From positions 6,448,001 through 6,512,000 of the forward strand of contig OZ316896.1 of NCBI GenBank assembly GCA_973895155.1: DNA of 64,000 nucleotides. Direction: 5' to 3'. This DNA comes from Marsupella aquatica (lineage: Eukaryota; Marchantiophyta). The notes below the pieces were generated by a model, which saw only the letters and a program-made list of their open reading frames with translations, was not told the origin of the DNA and made no database searches. Numbering within the stretch: the first letter of the stretch is position 1; every line of letters starts with the position of its first letter. This document shows, piece after piece, positions 42,101 through 54,329 of the stretch. A program made the position numbers and the translations under genes.

Positions 42101-45100
42101 TCCCAATGGAGAACATTAGGGAGCGAACTAAGGAGCTCAAGGCGCCTTCTGAGATGAGAGTTCCGGGTTTGCTGGTCATTGATACGCCAGGGCACGAGTC
42201 CTTTACGAACTTACGGGCTCGAGGCTCTAGTCTTTGCGATATTGCGATTCTGGTTATTGACATAATGCATGGATTGGAGCCACAGACCATTGAATCCTTG
42301 AAGTTGTTGCAAATGCGCAAGACTCCTTTTGTTGTTGCCCTAAATAAGGTAATATGGGGTGCTCTTTCTGCAGATATAATTTGCGATATCCAATTCATTC
42401 CTCAGGGATGCAAACAAATATGGGATGTTCCTCTTTTGTAGTTTTGACTGGTTTTGCATCTTGCTACGACTTCATGACAGGTTGATCGACTGTATGATTG
42501 GAGATCCACTCCAGACAGTCCAATTCAGAAGTCGCTGAGACTTCAAGGGAAGCATGTGGTTCAAGAATTCGAGACAAGAACGAATGCGGTATGTAAAACA
42601 TCTATGGTTCCAGTTGAATAGTTTTCGTTTGGTTGAATGAATTGGTCTTGGTAAACAGAGACGGATTCTTGTTTGGAACCTTCAAATAAACTTACGTCGT
42701 TTTACCTCGCAGGTAATAACCCAGTTGAAGGAGCAGGGTATGAATTCAGAGCTGTACTACAAAAACAAGGAGGTTCGAAAGGTTATTAGTATGGTTCCCA
42801 CAAGTGCCTTAAGGTATTGATGACGTGTTTAAAGTAATAGGTCTTCTCAATTTTTCCTACCTTTACCGGATTTATTGTTCGTACTTTTCTGACAAATACA
42901 CAATGGTTTTTGCAGCGGGGAGGGTGTTCCAGACCTTCTCATGTTGCTGATACATTTAACACAAAGAATGATGGAAGAGAAACTGATGTATGTCAGCGAA
43001 GTGCAGGTAAGACGTTTCAGTCATCACAATCTAATGCTAGAGAAATAGTTATCCTTTATTGTTTTGTGTTGATTATGATTTGTGGTAACCTACTGCTTTG
43101 CCATGTTCACAGTGCACGGTACTGGAGGTGAAAATGATTGAAGGTTTGGGAACAACTATTGATGTGGTACTTGTAAATGGTGTACTTCATGAAGGGGATC
43201 ACATCGTGGTGTGTGGAATGCAGGTGAGGTTTCACACCAGTTTTATTGAGGCATGGAAAGTTTCCTGTCTTGTCATTTGTTTTGCATTATTTGCAGATGA
43301 ATTGAGTTTACGGTTGGAGTGCCGAGTTGTACACGAGTAAAGTTTCCGGCGGGTTTAAAGCTAATAGTAAAGTCTGTTTACTGGCAATTTAAGTGGTCTT
43401 GTCTGTCTGTCTGTTATCTAAAGTCTGTTGGGGTCTCCATCTGAAGATTGACAATGTTATGGTTCATTTCCAATGGTCAGGGCCCTATTGTGACAACTAT
43501 ACGAGCTTTATTGACTCCACACCCAATGAAGGAGCTTCGTGTCAAGGTGTATTTTCCGTCCCTTTCGTTGATCAGTTGTCTCTGGGGGTGAATCTGAGTA
43601 TTCATGGCCGTCTCTGTCTGGAAATTGAGATTTGTTTGCAAATGCTATAATGCGAACTGAAGTCTCGTAGGTCATACACAGGGATCGTACGAGAAGCATA
43701 AAGAGCTCAAGGCAGCTCAAGGAATAAAGATTACAGCTCAGGTATATTTTCTAGCAAAGGTTCTCCGTTCACTGGATAGTGTGGGAAGTACATAGTATGC
43801 CTTTCGTAAGCTTGACATGATTTTGGTCAAACAATGTAAATGCCATTTGGCCTATTTTTCTAGCCAGGTGCAATTGTGGTTGAGTTCTATGACCACTGAT
43901 ACCTACTCTAGCTCGTTTTGTGATGGGGAGTTCCAACCCAATTCTGAAAAGTAGTTATGTTTTGCTGGAACAGGGCCTTGAGCATGCAATTGCAGGAACC
44001 CAGCTTTATGTAGTTGGCCCAGATGATGAGGTGGACGACATCAAGCAGGAGGCTATGGAAGACATGAAGAATGTAATGAGTCGTGTGGACAAAAGTGGTG
44101 AAGGCGTTTGTGTTCAAGCATCTACTCTCGGGTCTCTGGAGGCTTTACTGGAGTATCTGAAAAGCCCAGCTGTGAAGATTCCAGTCAGTGGCATTAATAT
44201 TGGTCCTGTGCACAAGAAAGACGTCATGCGAGCTAGTGTGATGCTGGAAAGAAAAAGGAAGGAGTTGGCTACAATCCTAGCCTTTGATGTGAAGGTCACC
44301 CAGGAAGCCAAAGAACTTGCTGATGAACTTGGTGTCAAGATCTTTACGGCCGATATCATATATCATCTCTTTGATCAGTTTACAAACTATATAAGCACTA
44401 TTAAGGAAGAAAAGCGTAAGGAATCAGCTGAGGAGGCTGTCTTTCCATGCGTACTCAAGATTAAACCTGAGTGTGTATTCAACAAAAAGGACCCCATCAT
44501 TGTTGGGGTTGATGTGTTGGAGGGAATTGCTAAGGTAATTCTTGAGCTCTTTTGGGAATAGCTGCTATTAGGTTGTCTTGCCATCGTAAGAGTTGGCTTG
44601 TTAACCATCGAGTTCTGAACTCCAACAACGGCGTATGATCGTAACCTCTCTGTGTATATGGTGACAGGTCGGTACTCCCCTCTGTGTTCCGTCCAGGGAA
44701 TTTATCGAAATTGGAAAAATTGCATCAATAGAAGTAAATCACAAGGTGGTCGACACAGCAAAGAAGGGCCAGTCAGTGGCCATGAAGGTACGTACACCTG
44801 CCAGAGGCATTCAGTGTTGCAGGCCCTTGGTTTAGGATAGCCCTACGTTTGTTTGAAGGTTTTGGATCCGAATAATTGAACTGAATCGTGGCTGCAGATC
44901 ATTGGTACAAATGCTGAAGAAACACAAAAGATGTTTGGGAGGCATTTCGATCTTGAAGATGAGCTCGTGAGCAGCATTACACGGAGGTCCATTGATCTTT
45001 TGAAAGAAAACTACAGGGTACTTACTAATCAATTCACATACTTTTATCATCGCGTACCATAGGACGTTGTGGTCATAGCAGAGACTAGAATGAGCGCGGG

Positions 45101-45568
45101 CTTTTGTTTATTTGGATGCTGGGGAGTCCGCTTTTGCTGAAGCCGCCATCGCAAGTCCAAATCCGCAAGTGTGCAAAAGCAGATCTCGGGCCTGAGTTCT
45201 CCTGCCTTCTTTTCTAGGTTGAGCCTGGTCTGCATATTTGCAGGCAGAAGTTCAAATTAATTGACTTGACCAAGTATTGGAGCGGAGTTTCTTGGCGTAG
45301 CTGTAGAGGAAGTGTTAGTGCGATTTGAGGTGTCATTCCATGAGATTTTCAATTAAAAGAGTTTTCATTTGGGTTATGTCGTGGAGGGGACACTCTGAGC
45401 GTTGCTTTTGTACCTTCTACGATCAGTACTGTATCGAAGATGAAGATGAGGGTCCTCTTTTGGCGTTAGTGAACTAATGTTATTGCAAATTTTGGTGTGC
45501 AGGACGATCTTGCTATGGAAGACTGGAGGTTGGTAATGAAGTTGAAAATGCTCTTTCAAATTCCTTGA
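39146..45568 (+). CDS. eIF5B: Eukaryotic translation initiation factor 5B
   Basis: eIF5B is the GTPase that joins 60S and 40S ribosomal subunits at the end of initiation. Coding exons: 39146-40627, 40759-42348, 42481-42588, 42713-42813, 42916-43006, 43113-43223, 43481-43546, 43682-43741, 43974-44534, 44668-44787, 44898-45017, 45503-45568. All introns are GT-AG and every phase joins, giving 1491 residues ending in TGA. GTPase motifs: GHVDTGKT (41995-42018), DTPGH (42181-42195), NKVD split by intron 2, and VPTSA. Domains II-IV follow: [19 protein letters not shown]; the conserved [19 protein letters not shown] and [19 protein letters not shown]; and the C-terminal helix. The N-terminus is Lys/Glu-rich, with seven repeat units in exon 1 and a long charged coil in exon 2. 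The gene is intact; a 5'-UTR intron is possible. Confidence 0.97.
39370..40230 (+). repeat. Tandem protein-coding repeats in eIF5B exon 1
   Basis: Seven copies of a roughly 43-residue unit (about 130 bp) centred on [21 protein letters not shown], each followed by an acidic [12 protein letters not shown] segment and an AKEAPAE-type linker. The first unit is partial and precedes this range. The copies remain in frame and similar at DNA level, indicating recent in-frame expansion. The region lies in the poorly conserved N-terminal part of eIF5B, away from the GTPase core. Confidence 0.85.
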
Positions 45569-46696
45569 TTTCGCAGGATAATTGCTGTACTAGATAATCT
45601 GTGAGGCTTGTTAACTATTATAGGAAATTTCACTCGGGACTATAACAACTCAAAGCTGGATGAATTTGATCGTCACATTCCACAAGAACCGAATCAGACA
45701 GCATCAAACCAGGTCAGGTGAGAAGAAGTTAAAGCCATGGCTTTAATGTTGTCATTTAACTTACTGTGAGAGATTTTGGGGCTCAAGGAAGATGGTGCAG
45801 TGTCGAAACGTACTGCATTGCCAATTTAGAGTAAAACGTTCCTCAACACAGTACATGCTTCGGCAAAGGTATCAATGGACGATGGCTGTCACGTAGTGGG
45901 TTCTTCACCTCTGATGGTAACAGGCTGATGTACAGAGCCTTTTGAGGCACGATTCTGCAGCGTCTGAAATTTATACTCTTCTACAGGGGTTGGTCTCTTT
46001 AAAAATTTTGGCTCAATATTTGGTCTCGGAAAATCGTTTTAGAAGTTAAGATAGCTTCATCGCCCTCTAGCTTTTCGCAGGGTCGTCGCAGAGTCAAATT
46101 TTCTTGGATATTTTTCATTTTTCTACGAAGTGGCAAGGCAAGCCTCCTTATGTATCATATGAGGACAGTTTCAATTCCCTGCGTTTGTATATTGATGTGC
46201 ACTGATTCGTTCCAAGACGTGTTCCTTTGTAGTTTTTAGTAGATGTCCAAACGTAATTGAGCATTAGTTTCGTCCATGGCACTTCTTTGGCATTGAACTT
46301 GTTTGTTGAGTGTGACTGCTGCACGTCGGGAGTATCATTACGATTATCTACTGTAGATGGCCTTGGGGATGACCCGTTCATATTAGTACGTGAATGAAAG
46401 CCAAGAGGTCCACTTTGAAACGCTGGATATTCGCGAATCGATGATACGGTTTTGGAGGTTTTTGGTATCCTCAGCACAACTCTACTAGTTTAGTAAGTCT
46501 CGACGATTACCCTTGTCATTAGTCATGGTGGTGGAGATGGTTCGGTGCTAAACAGTCTTATTTTGCACCCATCCATAGTGCTCATGTAAGGGACACCCCA
46601 TTGGCGTCACATCTGGTGAGCACCCCGTTGGATTTTTGTATTTAGCAACATGTTGTCAAGTTCTGTTACAATACCGAAACAGTAAACATGTATACA
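45569..46696. other. 3' flank of eIF5B, no gene seen
   Basis: Probably the 3' UTR and downstream sequence. No ORF with recognisable content; a minus-strand open stretch at 46148-46477 has no motif. Confidence 0.4.
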
Positions 46697-46914
46697 TACT
46701 TTTTCCAATCACGCATTGAATATGTATGACATATTTTCCTTTTAACAACGACAATAATTAGTGGGCTCGCGGGAGTCGTAGTGTGCTGAATCTCACAATA
46801 TGGAATACTTTTTCCAATCACGCATTGAATGTGTATGTCATATTTTCCTTTTAACAACTACATAATTAGTTGGCTCGCGGAAGTCGTAGTGTGCTGAATC
46901 TCACAATATGGAAT
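46697..46914. repeat. Tandem duplication, 2 x about 109 bp
   Basis: The unit starting TACTTTTTCCAATCACGC begins at 46697 and again at 46806, with a handful of substitutions and a small indel. It borders the second E0-type remnant. Confidence 0.85.
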
Positions 46915-47620
46915 TGGCACATCTCACCACTGGAAATGAAAATTTCCCATTGATGCCACCAGACAACCCACCACACAGTCCAACTCTACAATATTCGTAG
47001 CTTTCCTGACACAGTTCCCTGCCTACCACCACCGTATGGAGCAAGATGGAGCGATGCTTGGCCTGCTTTTCTGGTGGGACTCCCTCAGTTAAATGGCAAT
47101 GAAATGCTTGGTAAAAATGAAACACTTCTGATTGCTCAGGGTTTGGCTGTCCTCCAAAAAACTCATTGTGCACAGCCAGCCAGGTGCATTGTCTGCCATG
47201 AATAGCAAGGTCCTGGAACCATTCTCATTGGACACTTCAATCATGAGTCGCCAGGTGCATTGTCTGCCATGAATAGCAAGGTCCTGGAACCATTCTCATT
47301 GGACACTTCAATCATGAGTCTCCAAGCTTTCTCAAAGGACTTTGTCTTTGCCTTCAACTCACAAGTAAAGATCAGGCAAAGAGTGTGGTAGCCCAATCTT
47401 TTATCAACCTTTTCGTCACTTTAAAGCTTACCCATGCACCTTCAAGTCTTCCACCAGGTTGCATTTGCCACAGAAGATTGACCCTGGACCCAGCTCCTTT
47501 TGTAGTCATTTTGAAGATATGAGGCCTGTCCTCCTTAGGGCCCTGACCAGGTAGTATATACCTCTGGAGATAGGGAATAATAATATTCTTTTGCATTCAA
47601 ACGAGAAAATCCAACTCATC
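46901..47620 (-). pseudogene. Second copy of E0-type transposase, core fragments
   Basis: Minus-strand fragments match the E0 transposase. LQRYILPGQGPKEDRPH, then MTTKGAGS and GAWVSF (47596-47372) correspond to the sequences on both sides of E1 in E0. FFGGQPNPE and FHFYQAFHCH (47173-46901) match FFGGHPNPE and FHFYQAFHRH. The copy is broken by stops and by a 71-bp tandem duplication (47179-47249, 47250-47320) that breaks the frame. It provides an E1-free version of the E1 target site. Confidence 0.8.
47179..47320. repeat. 71-bp tandem duplication in the transposase remnant
   Basis: GCCAGGTGCATTGTCTGCC begins at 47179 and 47250; the two 71-bp units look identical or nearly so. Because 71 is not a multiple of 3 it disrupts the remnant frame. 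Its near-identity points to a recent event. Confidence 0.88.
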
Positions 47621-47959
47621 CTTCCCTTTTTGGTCTTGTCTCACGCTACCCAATAGGGTTGCACCCTTCTGCAGAGTAGCGCCACCATTAAGGATTCCCA
47701 AATTTTGGTTTGATCAAAGTCTTCCATGTCACCAACATTTTCACAATAAGTCCCATACAAAAATCCAATCATTTCATTCTTCAGTCATGCAGGAGATGTG
47801 CGAGGATTTGCTGCCAGTTTCTTCAAAATCCAGTCGTTTCATTCTTCAGTCCTGCGGGAGATGTGCAAGGATTTGTTCCCAGTTTCTTCGTTGTCACCTC
47901 TTCTGCAATCTTCTCACTCAGTACTCCTGGAGAAAACCTTTCGATTGGGTTGGTTGTGA

Positions 47960-48910
47960 TTACCCACGTGTATTGACCCCAGCTTTTCAGAAGTGGGTGT
48001 TGGTCACCCAAGGTGACATTTTGGCCGAAGTGTACTCAATGTATCCTGCTGAGGGATGCCTTCCGCCAAGAGAATTGTCAGAATGGGAGAGGATCCACTG
48101 CCCCTGGTATTTGAGTATCAACAGATGGGATGTGCCCTTTGATCATTCCATAAGCTTAGGTCCAATCCTCAAGTTGCAGTAAAAATTGTTTCGGGTATTG
48201 CAAGTGATGTCAACCATTCCATGGCAGATCTGCAGGCATAATGCAAGGCTACTGTGATTCTTGTCAATCAAAGTTGCAAGCCATGGGCAAAAGGAAAAAC
48301 TGAGATAGTGATCCCAAGTGTTTAAACTCGATCTGCAAAAGAACGTGAGTATTCAAACATAATGGCCTTATGTCCTGGTTCTCAAAGGTCATGAGAGAGT
48401 TTAGTCAGCTCTCAACGCTATTATAGTCCATTCCTGATAATATTCTGTCTCTTGTCAAGGTGGGAGAAAATGTGACATTGAAGTCACAGATGACAAGAAA
48501 ACAGATGCTACACCAAAAGTGTCTTGAGGCAAATCGGGAGGCAAATACTGGTGCTCTACCTGAACCCGTTACTTCAGCTGATAAAGTAAAAACACTCATT
48601 CCCATTGATGCAACAATTACCAAGAAAAAAAGGGTGGCTGAAGCTGGAACATCATTGCTGACAGTGTTGCAGGCACTCGTCTCCAAAGAGACGTTGAAGA
48701 CTTCGATCAAGACCTAAGTATCTCAACACTATTTAATCGAGTCCACCGTGTCGGATTTCTTTGAAAGTGCTTTCAATAAAGAAGAGAAGCCATAATGGGT
48801 GGCTAATGCTGAGAAGTGGGGTAAGGATTTAATCAAGTTTGGATACAGACTAAAGGGAGTTATTAGAGGCGAGAAAGAGCGATCATTTGGAGTTGACGCA
48901 TGGTTCATCT
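47960..48910 (+). pseudogene. Second copy of E0 gene A, fragments
   Basis: Plus-strand pieces correspond to gene A at 3.4-7.2 kb. AFQKWVLVTQGDILAEVYS, EGCLPPRELSEWERIHCPWY and WDVPF (47970-48150) match the large exon. EANTGALPEPVTSADK and PIDATITKKK (48535-48640) and AEKWGKDLIKFG, EKERSFGV and FIYLPTS (48800-48930) match the exon carrying FIYLPTG. With the minus-strand transposase fragments at 46.9-47.6 kb the relative arrangement equals that of E0 read in reverse, so the two genes travel together. The FxGxG exon is missing here. Confidence 0.75.
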
Positions 48911-49487
48911 ATCTACCAACTAGTTATAAACCTACAACTTCCACAATATTTGTAGCCTCTTCATAAGGATGTGCAATTGGGTGCTCAACCCTACCAGCAG
49001 TGTGCATCTCCCACAACTCATGGAGTTCAGCTTGTACTTCCCCCAAGGTTGATCATTGGCTTTGAAGAAGACTGGCTATATCCTTGAATTGGCTCTTGAT
49101 CTCAGTCTCTACTGATGGCCAAACATTCTCCATAGTCTTCAGCCTATCTAATATCTCTGCAAGGGTAGACACTGCTCCCTACTCTATATCACATAAACCA
49201 ACCAAATGGCTCTTCCAACAATTTAACAATTGCATAAGGGCTGACAGTACTGTACACCTGAAGAAAGACTGTATGACAGATTGTCAATAATGCTCCTAAA
49301 TTACCTGTTTAGATTCAATGTTGCCTTCATCACACTTTACCCTTTTGATTTCTGCCACAACCTCCTCTTTTGTGGGTTTCTCTCCAGTGAGCTTTTTCTG
49401 GAGCACATTAACATTGCAAGACGCATTTCTCAATGTCAATCTTGCCTAAAGGTACCATGCTACTATGACTACATATAGTCGACTCCA
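48911..49487 (-). other. Possible decayed coding segment
   Basis: On the minus strand about 49190-48970 reads as a helical, charged peptide with one in-frame TGA (segments such as STLAEILDRLKTMENVWPSV). It may be a further exon of the degraded gene to its right. The rest of the stretch shows nothing. Confidence 0.25.
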
Positions 49488-51036
49488 TTATTGAAATGTA
49501 AATACATATCTGTATGGCATGGGAACCCAACCAATTTGGCCACTACTGGTGCATGTCCTCCCCTCCCCTATAAGTGTAGGATTCTTCACTGCACTTCTAG
49601 CGGCAATCATTTGTGCAGACTTCTCCTGTCCTGCCCTAGACTTCTCCTGTCCTGCCCTAGATAGGAATGTGCCTCTCAGTCGAGCCCATTGTTCTACATG
49701 AACACTTGGGGGTGCTTCAGCATGTGGTTTGTTGCCATCAGCAATCCATGCTTTGTGCAATCCATGCCTTTTTGTTTTCTTAATAGTTTGTCCATACTTT
49801 GCAAGACAATCAACACTGACCCCTTTCCCAGAATTCCCCCAAATATTCCCACTTGTCTTGCATATATTTGCAAACCAGATCCCAGTCAGAAGGATGTTAA
49901 CAATGAAAGTTAGTACAACTAATGTCCAACCACCGTAGACACTCCATTTGCAGGTCGTTGTGCCATCTATTCTTTCCAGCACTCATCGTTGTGATCCGAC
50001 CTTCATCATCAACTTCAACAGTACCCAGCTTCACACTCTCACCTCCCAATGCTCCCTGACGCACTACTTGGTGTTGCAAATCCAGGTGTTCCTCCCCCAT
50101 GGCCTTGGCGGGGTGTGATTGGGCGATCTGTAAAGAGAAACACAATTAACACCATTAATATCGTATGATCTATGTCAACTACCTGATTTCATTACTTTAC
50201 TTAGAACTGTTGTAGAAACTACCTCTTTCCCTTCGTAGACTTTTTGTCAGTTGGACTCTTGGTGTTGGTGTTGGTGCTGGTGTTGGGTTCCGATCGTACC
50301 CACCATAACCTTGCCATCTTGGGACAGGACTTCCCATGAATTGCCCCGATGGCCCCATTGACCCTCCATCATACATATTTGTGGGCTGCATACGGTCCCA
50401 CATTGGGTCTGCCATTCACATCAGACATGGCAGACTGTCATACTCCGACCTACATCTATTGAGTAACACAATCAACCAATTTGAGCTCAAAATACACTTA
50501 TCCACATCAAACAAATTAAAATGTTCTTGCTTACTTGGCCAACCCAGACCCATATAACTGGCAGAAGGGCCTACACCCATAGACCCACCATATTTATTGC
50601 CCCCTTGTCGTGCTTGCGGCCAGTTATAGTTGTGCAAATTAAATTGCGGGTTATTGCAATTGTTGTTGCTTGGGGCTTGGGTTGAGTATATAGAGGGTGT
50701 CGGCCAAGATCTTATAGAAGTCCCCGCAGTTGCCTTACTGCAAGTAGGCTTTGGTGGAGGGATAGGATTTGGCATGTCATCATCCTCTGACATGCTAGCA
50801 CCAACATCATGTTGGTGATACAGAGGATATTCTGTATCACCAACATCAGGCATGCAATCCTCTACCTCATTCTTATTAGGAGATTTAGCCATTGAAATAG
50901 GAGTCTTTGAACTCAACCTCTCACTGCATCGCCTAGGTCCGTCGGGATTACAGAAGGTCTTCCGTCTACAATGACTTTGCTTCTTCAGTGTTGGGATACA
51001 GTCGCAGAACTTGACTACCTTAACACCTAGCTCCAA
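49488..51036 (-). pseudogene. Degraded multi-exon transposon-like gene, possibly En/Spm (CACTA) ORF
   Basis: Minus-strand open blocks at 51036-50416, 50415-50197, about 50145-49897 and 49982-49488. The first is Pro/Asn/Gly-rich with low complexity, the second Pro/Thr-rich. The last contains KYGQTIKKTKRHG, VEQWARLRGTFLSRAG, a duplicated SRAGQEK unit, and KNPTLIGEGRTCTSSG. That arrangement is reminiscent of Transposase_24-type proteins of plant En/Spm elements, but the match is weak. Introns are implied between the blocks; I could not fix the junctions. A sharp hairpin lies at 50810-50845. Confidence 0.35.
50810..50845. repeat. Perfect 15-bp hairpin, 6-nt loop
   Basis: TGTTGGTGATACAGA (50810-50824) and TCTGTATCACCAACA (50831-50845) are exact reverse complements. 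A further inverted CACCAACA lies just upstream at about 50800, so the 8-mer occurs three times in alternating orientation. Confidence 0.85.
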
Positions 51037-54000
51037 CGTCGTTGACTCTGACGCCGAGCTCCCTTATGGTCCAGGCCCGAATAGGCCAATAAGGGAGGAC
51101 TTAGCATGGGGAGACTTGTGGGCAATGGGACGTGGCACTAGCGAAGGCAAGGCGCCAAGCTGGTGACACTCACTAAGGACTTAAACTAGTTGAGTGCTAG
51201 TTGGGTCAAGGGGAAAGGGGCCGGGCTCAAGGTTGGCCGTCCGGACCCCCGAACGGACTTTGAGTTGTGAGGACTTGAGTGAGAGTTCCTCTTGGGCCCA
51301 AGGCCAATGGAGTTGACGCCATGGGCAACGGATGCTTGGGGCAAGAGTTATGGCCCAATCCGGGTTTGGCCAATTGGGGGCCCCGAGCGGCAATGAGATT
51401 TGAGGTATGAGAACTGGATCAGCCCGATCACAACGGGCTAAGGCACTCCGCTTGTAGACGCCTAACTAGGAAGTTATGGGCGTTGCCAGTTGGTGGCTCG
51501 CCTAGACATGCGCGATAGGATCCGGGTTGTGGACCAAACTTTTGAGGACCAAAGTTGGTCCGGGGGTGGCAGGTCTCCAGAAGCATATACAAGGGGAGTG
51601 GTGTCTCCCTGGGGGCTAAGGGCGAGCCAAAGTCGTGAGCCACGGCGGTCGCAACACTAAAGGAAAATGCCAAACGGAAACGGCGATAACTTCCCAAAGG
51701 GAAGTCTGTTGGAGGACTTCTTGGATGCATTGGAAATCTCTCAAGGAGGACTACATCCTCCTGAGCTCAACTGGGTCTGGGGGCACCGAAGGTTCTTGAG
51801 GTTTGCGGGTGTTATCACGCTTGCTTGCCAAATCCTGCCAAAATAACAACCAAGCCGCGTTCAGTCTCTCAAGGGATCTTGCGTTGGGGAGGCAAGGCCA
51901 AGTAGGCATGGAGGTTGAGTTCCAAGGGCACTTGGCCCCTAGACCATCAGTGGGGCAAGAACCGGGAGTTAGTTGCTAAAGTCGGGGCTGTTCTGGTCCC
52001 GGCGTGTTAGGACAAACTACGCTATTTGGGCCATGAGCATGTTCTAGGGGCAGGGCGGTCAGTTAGTGATGGATAGGTACGAGGGGGGACCCGGGCCGCA
52101 CCCAAGGAATGAGTTTTTTCTGGAAAAACAGTGGGCGTTGGTTTTGGTGTCGGCTTATGGCATTGGGAGGACCTATCGCCGACCTACTTACCAATGTCTG
52201 TTAAGCTTGAGTTAGGATGCTAGACTTGGGGAGATCTAGATCCTGAAGGGTTACTTATCGAGATGCTTGGTTGGTTGTGCAGACATTGAGGACCGTTGAG
52301 TAGCGGTCGGGTTGGAGAGCAAGTGCAGCTTCGTATGGAAGGGGCCGTTGGTGGTGCAAGGGGCACTAGGCTACTCACTTGAGGTATTTCGTGGAGGCAT
52401 TCGGGCACTACCCCACTTAGGCGTGGGTGCTAGGATTGGTGAAGGCGCTGGGTGGCAAGGTCCACCATTGAGCACAACTCTAAAGGGTTGTTGCAAGACA
52501 CAAATAAGCACTCTGCAACTCAGGATAGGACCATAGAGTTGAAATCGCAGCTCAGCAGAGGCAAAAAAAAACCCCGCACCCCACCTTAGTTCTGCACAAC
52601 ACTTTCACACACTAGAATACTAGCCGTGTATAACATTAGAGCAATTGAAGCTTGACAACCAAAGCAAAATGCAAGTGCTGACAATATACTATGATCCTGT
52701 CTACACTTCCATAGTGAAATCCAAGTTTGACCCCGGCCCCGACCTGAGATTGCTATAGTGATGGGCATGCATAAGAGAGGGAGAGATTTCTACACTTAAG
52801 GAGCAAGAGAGAGAATTGTGCAAGACAGAGGACGATGGAGAGTGGAGATGATGGAAGAGCGAGATGGAGAGAGACACACAGAGCAAGAGAAGGCAAGGAG
52901 GGAATTGAGCAAGAGAGGAGAATAGGGATGACCAAACAGTGAACTCTTGAAGAGAGGAGAGGCAGAGAGACCGATAGAGCTAAGAGAGAGGAGGATGGAG
53001 AGTTAATATGAACAAACAGAGTACAAACAAATTGGAGAGAGACACAAAGAGCAAGCGACGGCAAGGAGAGAATTGAGCAAGAGAGCCAAGTACGAGCTTG
53101 TTCTACTGGACCAACATTTGTTCATCCTCAGGGGATGGGAAACATATAAAGAGGCTTAGGGGGCTGGGGATCATTGCAACAAGAGCAATGCTGCCCTTTA
53201 CAATAACAGTGAGAATTCAAAGTACTTATGATGGCACTTATAGTCCTACCTGAAGCGCGAAAGAGACACTGTGAAGCACAATGAAGCACCACACCACATG
53301 GGACTCTCCCACCAATGAGTCAACACCAGCCACACCCCCCACCGCCCAGAGATCAGCTGATAGAAGTTGACACCCTAAACCCTGCACTTCAGTTGAGAAG
53401 AGTCAAGACCACCCAATGTCACAACACACCTCTGCCTAGGAAAGAAGAATGAGTTATAGCTCTCATGAACGAGACTGAACGAGACTGAAGAAAAACAACA
53501 TTGAACAAAAACTAGCCGGGGAGAATGAGACTGAACAAGAACTGGCACTCAAGCACCGTAGCTCAAACAGCCTTGGTGCCCCCTTCCTTCCATGGCTCAC
53601 AACCTCGGCCGCTCCAATGTTGTCACAATGAAGTATCACCCTAAACCTCTGCCCACAAAAGACACAAAGTTACAGACCACACGACAGACCACACGACGAT
53701 GGGGATTGTGAGTGTTGTTGTGCACATTGTGAGTGTAAGGCACAAGGCACCCATTCCCTCCGCATTCTTCCCGCTCATAAGGCCTAATCAATTGGTACAT
53801 GGTCTAGTGAATGTTAGGTAGAGTACAATCGGTAGTGAAGGTGTCACATCTGAGGGGAACAGACTTCAGGTTTGGGAAGGGGCAGAGACCAGACTTGGTG
53901 TGTCAGACATGTAAGGGGCTATCACGTTTGGCAAGGGGCAGCCATGTGAGGTTTGAAAGTGACTCAATGTCATCAGGGTGGACATCAAGGGGCACCTAAG

Positions 54001-54329
54001 GTAACTTAGCACTACGACTGTATTCAACTTGGATAGTGAACAACTTGTTTTCATAATTGAATGTCAAATTAAGTGGTATGGCACATCCACTTACAAGGTG
54101 CATGGACAACCTTGAACTCCCCAATTAACATTGCTAACTAAAGGAGTCACAACAAAATGAGTGATTGAAAAGAGTACCAATGTGTATTCCGATCATATGG
54201 TTTGTAGAAGTGATAGTTATCACATATGTAGTGATAACACACCCAACGGCCATAACCGTGTCACATTAGTCATTAGTGGTGTGGTAAAAAATATATAGGG
54301 GGTATTTCTACTAGTGTTTGTGGAGAATG
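51037..54329. other. Non-coding, partly GC-rich then purine-rich region
   Basis: 51.0-52.5 kb is G-rich with no long convincing ORF and could be LTR-like or other repeat sequence without a visible partner. 52.78-53.09 kb is a GAGA-rich low-complexity tract in which a segment around GAGCAAGAGAAGGCAAGGAG (about 52880) recurs imperfectly near 53048. 53.1-54.3 kb shows no gene; it may belong to the Helitron that follows. Confidence 0.35.

Noticed and set aside
40633-42441. Independent gene starting at 40633.
   Set aside because: The first part is intron 1 of eIF5B and the last part runs into intron 2; the frame between is exon 2.
43113-43340. Alternative short gene on the plus strand with a longer C-terminus.
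   Set aside because: It is eIF5B exon 6 read through its donor site into the intron.
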